NCBI RefSeq assembly: GCF_016650035.1 | Contig: NZ_JAENWM010000016.1 | Location: forward strand, 1-53,351 | DNA: 53,351 nucleotides | Origin: Clostridium sp. | GTDB taxonomy: Bacteria; Bacillota; Clostridia; Clostridiales; Clostridiaceae | Direction of reading: 5' to 3' | The notes under the pieces: generated by a model | Database searches by the model: none | Told to the model about the DNA's origin: nothing | Seen by the model: the letters and a program-made list of their open reading frames with translations, nothing else | Shown: positions 1 to 9,758 of the stretch, one piece after another | Layout of the letters: each line of letters begins with the position of its first letter | Position numbering within the stretch: the stretch's first letter is position 1 | Translations under genes and position numbers: made by a program

Positions 1-119
1 GCTGGCTAAAACAAATTATACTAATAAAATGATGTTTTCTTATTTATAAATTGATTTCTTAGAGGTAATCTGACGTAAATCACCTACTAATAATAGAAAT
101 AAAATGACTTTTCAATTAG

Positions 120-3100
120 TTATAATTTGACGTTCAACATTTGATGGCCAAATCTGTCGTTAACTCCTTTAAAATTATCCAAATCGAACATAATTATTGA
201 GAATACTCCCTTAGCAACCTCTGCTTTTTCAACTTGTCCTAATAGTTCTTCCTCTAAAAATCGCCTTGTGAGTGTTCCTGTTAGTTTGTCAATAGAAGAA
301 CTTATTTTCAACAAATAGTTTCCCATAATACAACGTATAATTGAAGTTAAGTCTAAACATTTACTCAAACTATCCTCATTGAAATTATTTAGCACTCTTT
401 GAGACTCCATATATAAATAGCCCTTTATATGTTCTAGATTAGACGGCTCATTAACCCTTTTAATTTCACCCTTAGATAATTCTTCAAAAACATATTTTTT
501 ACTTATAATTGGAATACACATTATGGATTTCATACCAACTGGCATGAATCTTAATTTAACATTTTTTGTATTATTAAATTGTTCACTTAGCAATATAGAG
601 TTTTTAGTTTCCCTTACCCTTTGTAAAATTAATTTTATATCTGTGATATCATAATTACCATCACTAGACGCAACAACTAAGTACTCATTATCATTTCCTT
701 CAGATATAATTAAGCTCCTAGAAGATAAAACCATACTCGAAATAAGTTTTGTAATCACATCCAATGTTTCAAGTGGATCCTCACTCATATTAGTAATTAC
801 ATCATTTATATTATTAATCCCTTTTGGAAGAATGAAACTATATATCTTTTGTGCTGATTCAACAAATTTTTTATTGTTTAATATTTCAGCAAATGCATCA
901 TAATTAAAGAGAATTGCTAAATCTTCAACACTTGAAATAGTAATTTCTTCTAAATTTCCCAATTTAGTATTTTCATCCGTCTTACTTATCACTTTAATCA
1001 TATTAAAGGGTTTCATCCTATTATGAGCATTAATATAATTGATTCTTAGGTGCTTAGGAAGTTGCATAGTACAGTCTTTAATTACCTCGCAGGCTTCAAA
1101 ATAATAATTTACTGCATAGAAATAATCCATCTTAGACGAATAATTGTCACCTATAGCATTACATATTTTCCATTGGAAGAGTTTATTTTTTGCCTTCTTA
1201 GATAAATTCAATGCTACCATTAAACTCAGTATGTTATTTGGGTCATCCTTTATGATACCTTCTAAATATAACCTTTTGATATTAACCATATCAGCTAAAC
1301 TATTTTGATTACTAAAAGGATGGCTTTCAAATAAATCAGTAGCCTCCTGCACATATCCATTTTCATACAGTGTTATACAAATCTCATATACCGCATTGAT
1401 GTTATTTGTTTTATTCTTATATCCATTTAGTAATATCTCCACATTCTGAATAATTCCCTTTATATCCCCTATTTTTTCTGCCCGATGTATTTCTAAAATA
1501 AACAATAACAACTTACTATTATTATCCTGAATTGTCCCATCGTTATTATATATCCCTAGAGCTTTTCCAATTAAATCGTAAGCTATATCATTATCTCCCA
1601 GACTACAATGAAGTTCTGCTCCCATTTGGTAATATAGTGAAATCTCTTTACCTTGAATTGGAAACTCTTCTAATTCCTTTTGTACTAGCAGATAATTTTC
1701 ATATGCACCCTTGTTATTTCCAATTTTTAAACAAACATTGGAAAGATAGTTGTAGATGTAAAATATATTACCTTCTAATTCCATATTTTTAGATTTTTCT
1801 AATACATCTTTAAAATATTTTAATGCTGCATTATAATCAAAATTATCCCAATAACTAGTTGCTATGTTAGTTAATACTATTAACTCTGAATGTCTTATAT
1901 TATTTTCTTCACAGAGTACTAAATTTTTATTATAATAAATAATAGCAGTTTCATTATCTTGATAATGATCCCCATAAATCACTCCAATATTATTTAAACA
2001 ACGGCTCATACCTTCAGTGTTATTAATTTCTTCAAAATACCTTAGTCCTATTTTAAAGCTATCTAACGCCTGTGTTATTCTAGAAGTTTCCGTATACATA
2101 ATACCAAGAATATTGTAAATAAGTCCTTTATACTCTATATAATCATTCCCACATTTTTTTATGCAATTAGTACATATATCAAAGCTTTTATTGTACTCCT
2201 GCTTTATGATATATACATTTGCAAGATTTATTTTATTTTCTAGATGCCCTTCCATGTATTCAAAATTAAGTAATATACCAGCACTTTTCATTATATATTT
2301 AAGTGCCTTTTTCACTTCATTTTTTTTCAAATATATATATGCTATTTTATTTGCACAATCAACTTGAAGTTTTTTCTCAACTAAATTCATAGTAAGTCTA
2401 TATATTTTTTTATAAGTTTCTAGTGACCCTGATAGGTTTCCAATACCTAAGTATATGTCGCCTACCTTAAGAAGAATTTCCACTTTTTTATTTCCATCCT
2501 CATCATCAGATAACATAGATAATGCCTTTTCATACTTAGCGATAGCCTCTTCCTTTAATCTAAAAGAATCCATTTTTTCTGCAAGCTCTACGCAATACTT
2601 CACAATCCTATCTTTATCATTAGCCTTTTCTAAATGATATATAAGTTCTTCTTTATTTTCTCTTCCTTCATCTTCAAAAATAGTTTCTAAAACAGACGCC
2701 GCAAACTCATGTCTTACTTTTCGTTCTTCTTCACTTAGTCTGTTATATATTAAAGTTTTAAGAACCTTATTGTAGAAATCAAATACAAAACCCATATCCT
2801 CAATTTTTTTACACAGTACCCCTTTAGAGCATAACTCATCAATGTTTATTTCTGTCTTACTTTCTGTTCCAACAAAAAACTTCTCTATAACTTCAATTGA
2901 TACAGCAGTATTAAATATCGCTATAACACTTAAAATCTCGTAACTGGCCTCATTAATTTCCATTATTTGATTAAGTAATGCCTGCTCCATTGTTGAAGCA
3001 ATTGGCATATCATCATAATCAAAAGTGGTATACCATTTACCATTCTTCTCGCTTATATAAATTGCTTTTTTAGCCACAAAATCTTTTAACGTTTCTTCAA

Positions 3101-4718
3101 TAAATAGTGGATTACCATCTGTTTTTTTATAAACACTTTTTCCGAATTTACTAGGTACTTTGGGCATATTAAGTATTTGTTGAAGCATAATAGCAGTTTG
3201 TTCATCATCTAATTTTTTTAAAGATACATTGTAATTTGTAGAATTTTTATTTAATACTTGCTGAAAATTATTACTTAAATCATAAGCACTTTTATTATAA
3301 GATAGAATAATCATTATATTTTGGTCATCATAATTTTGAACATTCACGTATTCTAAAAGTTCTAATGAGAAGTCATCTAAAAAACTAGCATTATCTATAA
3401 TAAAAATAGTAGGCTTATTTACAATAGAATCTTTGATAAAGCTATATATTCTACTAATAAGTCTGTATTTTTCTTTTTCTACTGTTAAACTTTCCGAAGC
3501 CACAATGTTACTTCCAAGTCCAAGTTCAGGAATGAATTTTATAAGTTCACTTTGATACCTTTTTACTATTTCATCTTCAGATGTAGCCACTATTTCCTTT
3601 AAAATATGTACAACTGCCTTATTCCCCTTTATCTTTGAATTTTCTATGTTAAAACTAGAATATACATTAGCTCTTTTCATATAAAGTAAATATCCAATTT
3701 CTTTTAAGAATCTTGTTTTTCCAATACCTTGTTCACCTTGAACAAGGATAATTCTGTTTGATGGATTACCTTGTACTAAATTATCATAATCATTCATTAT
3801 TTTAGCGATTTCAACATCTCTACCTACTATTTTTGTGTTAAAATTTAATTTCTCAATTTCATCAGTTATAAACGACCTATACTTCTTATTAAAAGCTACA
3901 TTAATGTCTTCCACAACTTCATTTATATTATTATAGCGATTTATTAAATTTTGCTGTGTCATTTTTTTTATAATTTTTATTAGATTATTATAAAATACTA
4001 CGGTTTCGCTGCTTACATTTCCCTTACATTTAAACTTATTCTGCAAATTCTCAATATCCTCATCAATATTAAAATTCGAATATACATCTATATTGCATAA
4101 AGCCAGTAGAACTATTCCCATTGAGTATATATCCGATGCGATAGTTCTTTCATTATCTAGAATATACTCTGGCGCCTTAAAATTAAGTTCCCCTGCCTTG
4201 TCCCTATCGTGATCTTGTTTTTCAATTTCTATTGTAAGTAAATCCTTAATAATAACATTATATTTGTTATTTTCATGAGAAATCATTATGTTGTTAGTAT
4301 TAAGTTCTCCATAAATAAATCCTCTAAGATGCAAATAATTCACTACCATACACAATTTAACAAATATATCCAAAATATTGTCTTTCTTTATATTTATGAT
4401 TACTTCATGTAACTTCAAAACATTTTTAATATATTCATTTGTATAAAAGTAATCACCATTATTAACCTTTTGATTATCAATAGTGTGAACCATTCCAAAA
4501 TCAAAAACCTTACATATATTTGCATGATTTACAGTTTCTAATGTTTTAAACTCAGCTACATAAAAGTCTATGAGGCTAGGTGATGCAAATTCAGAATTAA
4601 TAATATTAAGTTGTATTTCATCGTGATTGTTTATAACATCAGAAACAAGATAGGATGACTTAATCCTATCTTGACTTAGATTTGCAATTACCCTATATCT
4701 ATTGTTAATCAAATCCAT
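120..4718 (-). CDS. Giant pseudokinase / AAA-type ATPase / TPR / GAF protein with truncated GGDEF domain
   Basis: 1532 aa. Domain order: protein-kinase-like fold (about 1-275), ATPase with Walker A GEQGIGKT (about 326) and a Walker-B-like stretch IFIIDNAS, many TPR-like helical repeats (about 690-1190), a GAF-like region (about 1260-1440) and the beginning of a GGDEF domain (about 1480-1526). The kinase part looks inactive: the HRD loop reads YGELNTNN, the DFG site reads DLL, and there is no glycine loop, though the APE motif (KAPEY) remains. The family (kinase-AAA-TPR-GAF signalling proteins, often ending in a cyclase or histidine kinase) normally carries a complete output domain. Here the protein stops six residues after FGHQ, before the GGDEF motif, so diguanylate cyclase activity is not expected. 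The start has AAGGAAGTG 8 nt upstream. Either a pseudogene or a retained receptor without output; the break is discussed in the findings. Confidence 0.85.
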   Translation of the reverse strand: MDLINNRYRVIANLSQDRIKSSYLVSDVINNHDEIQLNIINSEFASPSLIDFYVAEFKTLETVNHANICKVFDFGMVHTIDNQKVNNGDYFYTNEYIKNVLKLHEVIINIKKDNILDIFVKLCMVVNYLHLRGFIYGELNTNNIMISHENNKYNVIIKDLLTIEIEKQDHDRDKAGELNFKAPEYILDNERTIASDIYSMGIVLLALCNIDVYSNFNIDEDIENLQNKFKCKGNVSSETVVFYNNLIKIIKKMTQQNLINRYNNINEVVEDINVAFNKKYRSFITDEIEKLNFNTKIVGRDVEIAKIMNDYDNLVQGNPSNRIILVQGEQGIGKTRFLKEIGYLLYMKRANVYSSFNIENSKIKGNKAVVHILKEIVATSEDEIVKRYQSELIKFIPELGLGSNIVASESLTVEKEKYRLISRIYSFIKDSIVNKPTIFIIDNASFLDDFSLELLEYVNVQNYDDQNIMIILSYNKSAYDLSNNFQQVLNKNSTNYNVSLKKLDDEQTAIMLQQILNMPKVPSKFGKSVYKKTDGNPLFIEETLKDFVAKKAIYISEKNGKWYTTFDYDDMPIASTMEQALLNQIMEINEASYEILSVIAIFNTAVSIEVIEKFFVGTESKTEINIDELCSKGVLCKKIEDMGFVFDFYNKVLKTLIYNRLSEEERKVRHEFAASVLETIFEDEGRENKEELIYHLEKANDKDRIVKYCVELAEKMDSFRLKEEAIAKYEKALSMLSDDEDGNKKVEILLKVGDIYLGIGNLSGSLETYKKIYRLTMNLVEKKLQVDCANKIAYIYLKKNEVKKALKYIMKSAGILLNFEYMEGHLENKINLANVYIIKQEYNKSFDICTNCIKKCGNDYIEYKGLIYNILGIMYTETSRITQALDSFKIGLRYFEEINNTEGMSRCLNNIGVIYGDHYQDNETAIIYYNKNLVLCEENNIRHSELIVLTNIATSYWDNFDYNAALKYFKDVLEKSKNMELEGNIFYIYNYLSNVCLKIGNNKGAYENYLLVQKELEEFPIQGKEISLYYQMGAELHCSLGDNDIAYDLIGKALGIYNNDGTIQDNNSKLLLFILEIHRAEKIGDIKGIIQNVEILLNGYKNKTNNINAVYEICITLYENGYVQEATDLFESHPFSNQNSLADMVNIKRLYLEGIIKDDPNNILSLMVALNLSKKAKNKLFQWKICNAIGDNYSSKMDYFYAVNYYFEACEVIKDCTMQLPKHLRINYINAHNRMKPFNMIKVISKTDENTKLGNLEEITISSVEDLAILFNYDAFAEILNNKKFVESAQKIYSFILPKGINNINDVITNMSEDPLETLDVITKLISSMVLSSRSLIISEGNDNEYLVVASSDGNYDITDIKLILQRVRETKNSILLSEQFNNTKNVKLRFMPVGMKSIMCIPIISKKYVFEELSKGEIKRVNEPSNLEHIKGYLYMESQRVLNNFNEDSLSKCLDLTSIIRCIMGNYLLKISSSIDKLTGTLTRRFLEEELLGQVEKAEVAKGVFSIIMFDLDNFKGVNDRFGHQMLNVKL

Positions 4719-4801
4719 TGCTTAAACACTTCCTTAATTGTATATACTATTTATTTACATTATAACATATGACTAGCAAATACTGTAGTTAAAAGCATAA
4801 T

Positions 4802-4824
4802 AAGCCAGTGGATTCTACTGGCTT
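4802..4824 (-). terminator. Hairpin terminator of the M16C protease gene
   Basis: An 8-bp stem, AAGCCAGT / ACTGGCTT, with a 7-nt loop lies 22 nt downstream of the protease stop. The T-run is better on the plus strand, but the only gene ending here is on the minus strand. The stem shares CCAGTAGAAT with the terminator at 8021-8058. Confidence 0.6.
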
Positions 4825-4845
4825 TTTATACTTATATTCTAGTTA

Positions 4846-7800
4846 TTATTGTTTAGAGTTCTTAATAGGAACAATAATTCTATGAAATAGTTTCTTATTT
4901 TCATTTACTTTAGTTTCTCCACCAGCAACACAATAAAAATTTTGTTTTACCACATCTTCTATTAGTGCTGCATAGTTTCTTATATCTTCTGCAGTAGTAG
5001 CTAATACCTCATCTCGCTGTTTTTGAACATCCTCCTGCGTTATGCCTTTAAAATACATATTGTCCCCTATCACACCTTTATATTGTGGGGATGTTAGTGA
5101 ATCCATATTTCCTATAGTTCCTATTATATAATTAGCCATTTCACTATCATCGGCTTTAAAATTTTTCAAAAAATTTACAGCCTCATCGAAAGTATTCAAT
5201 GTTTCTTTTAAATTAGGATCACGGTAAGAATAGAATAAGACTTCTTCACTTGTAAAACTCATAGACCCACCGTATGCACCACCTTTTATTCTAAGTTTTT
5301 GCCATAAATAATCACTATTTAAAATATTTTCAAGAACCTTCATACTTCCATTATAGTTATATCCTGCTTCTTTAAAACTTCCAGCCTTCACCACGTATTG
5401 TACTTGTGATGGAATGACAAAAGCCTCATTCTTAGTTGAAAAATCAAACTTATATTCCTGTTTTGGAAATTTTTCATCCGTTATTTTTTCTTCCAACTTC
5501 TTAAGGCTAAAAGAAAATTCAGAATAAAATTTTTCATCCCCGGTATAACTTACCACTAATTTTTCTTTGTTAAAAACAATATTTTTAACATGGTTTAATT
5601 TTTTTACAATTCCATCAAATTCTGTATCAAAGTTATCATCTAAATTACAAATAAAATCATAATAAGGTAAATAATCCAAACCGTTATATTTACCACTGTC
5701 CGATATATATGATAACGCACGTTTCATGGCAAGGATATTACCTCCACTTGCAAACATAGACTCATAATTTATTCTTGACATTTTAATTAATTCTTTAATA
5801 CGATTCTTATCATTAAACATACTATGATTTATTATTTCATCTAATATTTCCAAGGCATTTGGTAAGGTATTATTAAGCATTTTAACCGAAATACTCATTT
5901 TAGGATGGTACTCAGTACTATCAGTATTTTTTTTAAATGCTGTTGAAGTAAAACTAATCCCTCCAGTATCCTTCATTATTTTATTTGATAACTGCATGTG
6001 GTCATATTTTTCAGTGTTAATATTTCCTAGTATATTAGACATAAATTTCAAGTATAATATTTCATTTTGAGGTACTTTTGAACTGTCAAAATAAAAATTG
6101 CAATAAGTAATTCCATCAGTAAACATTGGATGATATAATACTTTTATATCACCTTCTAATTTTTCTATTGTTGGAATTTGTTCCGCTAATACATTTATAT
6201 CTCCCAGTGTTAGTGTTGGTATTTCGGATAAGTTTTCTTTGGAATCCACATTATCTTGCCATTTTTTTAAGTTTTCTGTGTCTTTTATAATTTTATCTAG
6301 TTCTATCGCTGATAAGGATGATTTAAAGGATGCAAGTTTCACTTTTAATATTTCTTCTTTACTTTCATTTAAACCATTAGATGGTTTTAATACAACTATT
6401 GAATTATGTTTGTTGTCTAACAAATATTTTTGTATTAGCTTTTCAAAATATCCAGTAGATAATTTAGATTTTATTTTGTTAAGTGCAGGAGTTACCTCTA
6501 GATATTCTGTAGGACTCATATCATAATTCCACGAATTCATAGCAGTGGACATATAATTCATGCCTCTATTCGCATCTGAATGTTCAGTACGCAAACTAAA
6601 TTCAGCAGCATCAAATACAGAATTTACTAATTCTTCATCAAAACCTTCTTTTACTATTTTCTTTAGTGCATCCTCAACAACTTTTTCAAATTTATCTTTT
6701 TCCGACTCATTTGTATTGGTGATAACAATGCTAAAGGTTGGTTGAACCATTGAAGAATTAAAATTCGCATAAGCATTAGCTCCAATATGGCTATCCCCTA
6801 AAGCTTTCCTTAGAGGTGACGCTTTAGTATTTAAAAGGATTGATTCTAAAATTTGGAAAGCTAAAACACTCTCTACATCTGTTCCATTATTTATCAAATA
6901 ATTAGATGATAAATAAGTCATATTCTCTGTACTTGCGCCTTTAGCTACTGGATAAAATGCTATTTTTTCAGACTTTGCTTCAGGTGAACACTCTAATTTA
7001 ATTACACTATCCACACTAGTTTTTTTGAGTTTGGACAAATAATTATCATTCATAAATTTTAAGGTATTTTCAATATCTAATTTACCATATAAATAGATAG
7101 AACTATTTGATGGAACATAATATTTTTTATATGTTTGTATGAATTTTTTGTAGGTTAAGTCAGGTATATTATCTGGATTGCCACCTGATTCAAAAGCATA
7201 TGAATTATCTTTAAAAAGTGACTTGTTAATAATATTCCTTAGTAACATTTGAGGTGAAGAATAATTTCCTTTCATTTCATTGTATACTATTCCATTATAA
7301 TACAACTCACCTGTTTCGCTATTAACTTCATAATGCCAACCTTCTTGCTGAAGTATTCTAGGATCTTCAGATAAATTAGGATAAAACACTGCATCCAAAT
7401 ACACACCCATTAGATTGTGAAAATCTTTTTCATTTTTACTGGCTACTGGGTACATTGTAAAATCCGGACCTGTAAAAGCATTTATAAATGTATTCAATGA
7501 TTGCTTCGTCATAATTAAAAATGGGTCTTTAACAGGATATTTCTTTGAACCACAAAGTACTGAATGTTCAATAATATGATTCACTCCAGTATTATCATTT
7601 ACTGGGGTACGGAAACTTATAGAAAAAACCTTGTTTTCATCCTCATTCTGTAAATAAATAAGTTTAGCTCCGCTTTTAATATGTCTAAATATCATTGCAG
7701 TAGATTGTATATCCTGTATCCATTTTTTAGATTCCAGCTTAAATCCATAAATATTTTTCCCTGTTTTAATTTCTTTTACACCACTTATAGCAGCAGAAGC

Positions 7801-7902
7801 ATTCCCCAATTGAAGCTGGGTACCTTGTGCAACTCCTGTGAAAGTATTAATAAATAATCCCACCGCTAGTATAATAGACGTTATTTTAGTAAGTTTCTTC
7901 AT
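4846..7902 (-). CDS. Secreted M16C (presequence protease-like) metalloprotease
   Basis: About 1018 aa. Start chosen at the ATG giving MKKLTK because GGGGG lies 6 nt before it; the longer frame to 7935 has no ribosome site. The N-terminus is a typical signal peptide (KKLTK, then a hydrophobic stretch IILAVGLFI) without a lipobox Cys, so it is likely released or wall-associated. The inverted zinc motif HxxEH is NHIIEHSVLCG near residue 107, with the downstream KDPF typical of the M16C clan (PreP, Cym1, falcilysin). Length fits the single-chain four-domain clamshell of that family, which degrades peptides of up to about 65 residues in an enclosed chamber. Most bacterial M16C enzymes are cytoplasmic, so the export signal suggests scavenging or clearing peptides outside the cell. 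It has its own terminator. Confidence 0.9.
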   Translation of the reverse strand: MKKLTKITSIILAVGLFINTFTGVAQGTQLQLGNASAAISGVKEIKTGKNIYGFKLESKKWIQDIQSTAMIFRHIKSGAKLIYLQNEDENKVFSISFRTPVNDNTGVNHIIEHSVLCGSKKYPVKDPFLIMTKQSLNTFINAFTGPDFTMYPVASKNEKDFHNLMGVYLDAVFYPNLSEDPRILQQEGWHYEVNSETGELYYNGIVYNEMKGNYSSPQMLLRNIINKSLFKDNSYAFESGGNPDNIPDLTYKKFIQTYKKYYVPSNSSIYLYGKLDIENTLKFMNDNYLSKLKKTSVDSVIKLECSPEAKSEKIAFYPVAKGASTENMTYLSSNYLINNGTDVESVLAFQILESILLNTKASPLRKALGDSHIGANAYANFNSSMVQPTFSIVITNTNESEKDKFEKVVEDALKKIVKEGFDEELVNSVFDAAEFSLRTEHSDANRGMNYMSTAMNSWNYDMSPTEYLEVTPALNKIKSKLSTGYFEKLIQKYLLDNKHNSIVVLKPSNGLNESKEEILKVKLASFKSSLSAIELDKIIKDTENLKKWQDNVDSKENLSEIPTLTLGDINVLAEQIPTIEKLEGDIKVLYHPMFTDGITYCNFYFDSSKVPQNEILYLKFMSNILGNINTEKYDHMQLSNKIMKDTGGISFTSTAFKKNTDSTEYHPKMSISVKMLNNTLPNALEILDEIINHSMFNDKNRIKELIKMSRINYESMFASGGNILAMKRALSYISDSGKYNGLDYLPYYDFICNLDDNFDTEFDGIVKKLNHVKNIVFNKEKLVVSYTGDEKFYSEFSFSLKKLEEKITDEKFPKQEYKFDFSTKNEAFVIPSQVQYVVKAGSFKEAGYNYNGSMKVLENILNSDYLWQKLRIKGGAYGGSMSFTSEEVLFYSYRDPNLKETLNTFDEAVNFLKNFKADDSEMANYIIGTIGNMDSLTSPQYKGVIGDNMYFKGITQEDVQKQRDEVLATTAEDIRNYAALIEDVVKQNFYCVAGGETKVNENKKLFHRIIVPIKNSKQ

Positions 7903-8020
7903 CTTATTCCCCCGATCAAATATATTTTTTAACATATTTTTTTCATGCTATATTTAGTATGTTTTATTTTTAATATTCCATACATTAATCATTTTTATAT
8001 TGATTAAATCCATAAAGCAA

Positions 8021-8058
8021 AAGAAGTCCAGTAGAATAATTATTCTACTGGACTTCTT
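8021..8058 (-). terminator. Perfect 19-bp palindromic terminator
   Basis: A 38-nt perfect inverted repeat starting AAGAAGTCCAGTAGAATAA lies 15 nt beyond the stop of the 8074-9015 gene. The T-tract after it is weak, but the position fits intrinsic termination. Confidence 0.7.
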
Positions 8059-8073
8059 AACGTTAATTTTCAA

Positions 8074-9015
8074 TTAAACAATTTTTCCATTTAACATGCT
8101 TAACATATCTTGTTTTTCTTTTGTAAACCTATTATATACACTTTGTTTTACTTGCGCTGAACTACTTTTAAAATAAATATTAACCTTTTGACGTTCGTTA
8201 TATAAATCATTTATGATATTACTATCGCTATTATTCAAATTAATTTTCGAGAACAAGGATGAAGTTCCACCTACACCATGTTGAACTACTGTGGAGAATA
8301 AGCTTTCTTTTAAAGCATCACTCTTTTGACTTATATCAAACCCATATTTTAATTTCAAATCTTGCGCTGCACTATCATAATAATCTTGCTTTATACAATC
8401 ATGCTGAAGCTTTAAAAATTCTTCTTTATTAGATGAGGCAATGCTTGTCCATTCAGAGTCAAAGTTTACATCAAATTTGTTATCATCTTTAGCTTTTGCT
8501 CCTGATAATTTTTCATATAACTCATTATTATTTCCTTTAAGTGAGTTTATAAAGGAATCTAAAGATCCTGTTTTAGATGAAAATTGCCACGCTCCATAAG
8601 ATTTACCACCATAATCTCCTGGTGTATTGCTTATAGTTCCTGGATTAACATTGGATTCATATTTAGAAGCTGTGAGCCCTAACCCATCCACTTCATTATC
8701 TCCCTGTGTGTAATCATTAAATATTTCCCGGGATGCACCTCTAATGGTTGAATTAAAATTACTTATAGCCCCCAATGAATCATCTAAACTAAAAGACCCT
8801 TGCTTTGATAAAGCTTCAGACATAAGCTCTGCCATCATTGAATTACCTGAGCTATCTGTCATCTGCATAAGTATTGTTTGAAACGCAGCTTCCTGCATTT
8901 CTTTTTCATTCTGAAGATTCACTGTGCCTGTATTAGAGGTGGCATTATTATTTTTTATTTCAGCTGTATATTGCTTTAATAGTATATTATTAATTGCATT
9001 TGCAGATAAAGTCAT
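8074..9015 (-). CDS. Putative peptidoglycan hydrolase (lysozyme/chitosanase-like) with FlgJ-like N-terminus
   Basis: About 313 aa. ATG chosen (MTLSANAIN), preceded by GGGTGAT; an upstream GTG at 9024 overlaps that ribosome site. Two parts are visible. Residues 1-85 are polar and helical with a stretch AAFQTILMQM that resembles the N-terminal targeting region of FlgJ-type and other clostridial muramidases. Residues 105-300 contain KYESNVNPG followed by GDYGGKSYGAWQFSS, a pattern I associate with lysozyme-like or chitosanase-like catalytic modules, where the Glu of KYESN would be the acid/base. There is no signal peptide, so export would need the flagellar route or lysis. Substrate not established; function inferred from fold-level similarity only. 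Confidence 0.6.
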   Translation of the reverse strand: MTLSANAINNILLKQYTAEIKNNNATSNTGTVNLQNEKEMQEAAFQTILMQMTDSSGNSMMAELMSEALSKQGSFSLDDSLGAISNFNSTIRGASREIFNDYTQGDNEVDGLGLTASKYESNVNPGTISNTPGDYGGKSYGAWQFSSKTGSLDSFINSLKGNNNELYEKLSGAKAKDDNKFDVNFDSEWTSIASSNKEEFLKLQHDCIKQDYYDSAAQDLKLKYGFDISQKSDALKESLFSTVVQHGVGGTSSLFSKINLNNSDSNIINDLYNERQKVNIYFKSSSAQVKQSVYNRFTKEKQDMLSMLNGKIV

Positions 9016-9058
9016 AATTATCACCCGTTTTATATAAATTTTTGATCTATAAATTCAT

Positions 9059-9406
9059 TTATAAAGTTTCAGTGTCCTTTTGATTACTAATTATATCAAT
9101 TAACTTAGCAATACCCCAGGCTAATAGTGCATAAACGATCATAGCAATAATAAGAGGCGGTTCTAGGACCGACTGTATTTCACTGCCCTTTGATACAACT
9201 ACTTTAAATATACCGCTAAAAGGAGTCAGAAATAATTTTGTAATAGAATAGATGCTCGATACAAAAGCACTTCCAGGATTTGCTCCAAGAATCTTAAAAA
9301 CAAGTCTAAATCCAAATAGGACTTCTAGAATCCCTAAGATATAATAGATGATTTTTTTTATTTTTATGGTTTTTATATTTTCTTTATTTAAATTACTGTT
9401 TTTCAT
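9059..9406 (-). CDS. YggT-like small membrane protein
   Basis: 115 aa with a basic N-terminus and two hydrophobic segments: IIYYILGILEVLFGFRLVFK (about 19-38) and ALLAWGIAKLIDII (about 93-106), with a central FLTPFSGIF. The spacing and the L-PF-F motif match the YggT family, membrane proteins of uncertain role linked to osmotic tolerance and division in other bacteria. The start is preceded by GGAGG at 8 nt. It lies just upstream of the putative lysin gene, with a 43-nt gap, and may be co-transcribed with it. Confidence 0.7.
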   Translation of the reverse strand: MKNSNLNKENIKTIKIKKIIYYILGILEVLFGFRLVFKILGANPGSAFVSSIYSITKLFLTPFSGIFKVVVSKGSEIQSVLEPPLIIAMIVYALLAWGIAKLIDIISNQKDTETL

Positions 9407-9758
9407 TTTATATCCTCCATTTCACACCTGAATTGCACATTCAAATTTTACATTTACAGTTAAATGTAAGCAGATGAATACTTCAAGGTATCATTTATAT
9501 ATCTTACCATTTAAATTACCACTTATCAACATTTAAATGAGTAAATAATATATTTATAATTAATGGTATTACTGTATTAATAAGAGTGTTTTCCATTAAT
9601 TACACCATTTATTCATTTTAGTTATATCACACATGTGGGCTTGTGTATGGTATGATATATATATATGGTAACATATATCATATATAAAGTTATTAATTAC
9701 ATGTATTAAAATATATAAAAGATACTAAATATTTATTATACTAATGGAGGCATAAAAA
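9407..9758. other. 352-bp divergent intergenic region
   Basis: Separates the YggT-like gene (minus) from the ClC gene (plus). AT-rich. It contains a 10-bp inverted repeat, TATGATATAT / ATATATCATA, at 9651-9682, about 75 nt upstream of the ClC start, that could be an operator or part of the promoter. No ORF seen. Confidence 0.5.
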
